From Planctomycetaceae bacterium (GTDB lineage: Bacteria > Planctomycetota > Phycisphaerae > Phycisphaerales > SM1A02), in NCBI GenBank assembly GCA_027488415.1, contig JAIYBS010000026.1, forward strand, positions 1-5,738: a stretch of DNA of 5,738 nucleotides. The letters are read 5' to 3'. Both the position numbers and the translations under genes were made by a program. Positions 5,398-5,738 of this stretch are shown piece after piece; position 1 is the first letter of the stretch; every line of letters begins with the position of its first letter. The notes under the pieces were generated by a model, which did not search any database, was not told the origin of the DNA, and saw nothing but the letters and a program-made list of their open reading frames with translations.

Positions 5398-5738
5398 ATG
5401 TCCGGTTCCGAATCGCAGACCCAGTTCGAGTCCACCAAGCCCACGCTGCAGATGGACCGCCTGCTCGACGTCGTCGTCAAGCAGGACGCGTCCGACCTCC
5501 ACCTCTCGTGTGGCCGTCCGCCGACCATCCGCATGGGCGGCCGGCTGCGCAACCTGGCCACGAAGACGCTGGAGCCCGAGGACATGATGCAGCTCATGAA
5601 GAGCATCACGCCCGAGAAGAACCAGCAGGAACTCCAGGAGGTGGGCGGCACCGACTTCGGCTTCGCGTTCGGCACCGCGGCTCGATGCCGCGTCTCGGTG
5701 TTCAAGCAGAAGGGCGTGCTCAGCATGGTGCTGCGCCA
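5398..5738 (+). CDS. pilT: Type IV pilus retraction ATPase PilT (N-terminal part; continues past the right edge)
   Basis: My translation from ATG at 5398 gives 113 codons, open to the right edge. The N-terminal PAS-like domain of PilT is recognisable: LQMDRLLDVVVKQDASDLHL (17-36), then SCGRPPTIRMGGRLRNL (37-53), the standard opening of PilT with SDLHLS at 32-37. GTDFGFAFGTAARCRVSVFK (88-107) and the MVLR ending match the strand that precedes the Walker A domain, which is outside the window. PilT disassembles pili using ATP and works with PilB. An extra 16-residue polar N-terminus precedes the domain. The gap from pilB (5342-5397) is strikingly C/A-rich and poor in T and so likely unstructured; AAGG at 5385-5388 is a weak ribosome site nine bases before the ATG. 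Co-transcription with pilB is likely. PilU, a close paralogue, cannot be excluded from this fragment. Confidence 0.9.
   Translation, partial: MSGSESQTQFESTKPTLQMDRLLDVVVKQDASDLHLSCGRPPTIRMGGRLRNLATKTLEPEDMMQLMKSITPEKNQQELQEVGGTDFGFAFGTAARCRVSVFKQKGVLSMVLR

Overview
This is a GC-rich (roughly 70% by eye), gene-dense chromosomal window. It holds four protein genes in two divergent blocks, plus a short start of a fifth region of interest in the form of one tRNA. The mix points to a high-GC Planctomycetota-like bacterium: a NagB deaminase fused to a PIG-L/LmbE domain, a stand-alone CoaB ligase without its usual CoaC half, a short-form 6-phosphogluconate dehydrogenase, a tRNA without an encoded CCA end, and a PilB/PilT ATPase pair. 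That assignment is inference from gene architecture and is not proven by the sequence.

Leftward block (minus strand, read from 3404 down to 1): coaB (phosphopantothenate-cysteine ligase), then gnd (6-phosphogluconate dehydrogenase), then tRNA-Leu(UAA), then a nagB-PIG-L fusion gene that runs off the left edge with 480 codons visible. Spacings are 72, 30 and 61 bases, so co-transcription is possible, but the genes belong to different pathways (CoA synthesis, pentose phosphate pathway, translation, amino-sugar catabolism). A 22-bp tandem duplication covers the coaB stop codon.

Central divergent control region (3405-3604): about 200 bases between coaB and the pilus genes. It holds a plausible sigma70-type promoter facing right, a 9-bp hairpin and a strong Shine-Dalgarno that selects a TTG start.

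Rightward block (plus strand): pilB, a complete extension-type secretion/pilus ATPase, is followed after 56 bases by pilT, the retraction ATPase, which runs off the right edge after 113 codons. Together they drive type IV pilus extension and retraction (twitching, attachment) or a related secretion machine. PilB carries an N-terminal MshEN-type domain with the tandem motif that binds cyclic di-GMP in known members. It also has an unusual run of (hydrophobic)-Asp/Glu-Lys-Ser tetrapeptides in the linker to the motor domain.

I found no CRISPR array, insertion sequence, phage gene or defence system. Several very long overlapping open frames exist (for example 1473-3689 plus and 3449-5395 minus), but they are GC-driven shadows of the genes listed. 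The most interesting points are the catalytic-residue substitution in the NagB fusion and the regulatory N-terminus and repeat hinge of PilB; no wholly new system is evident.
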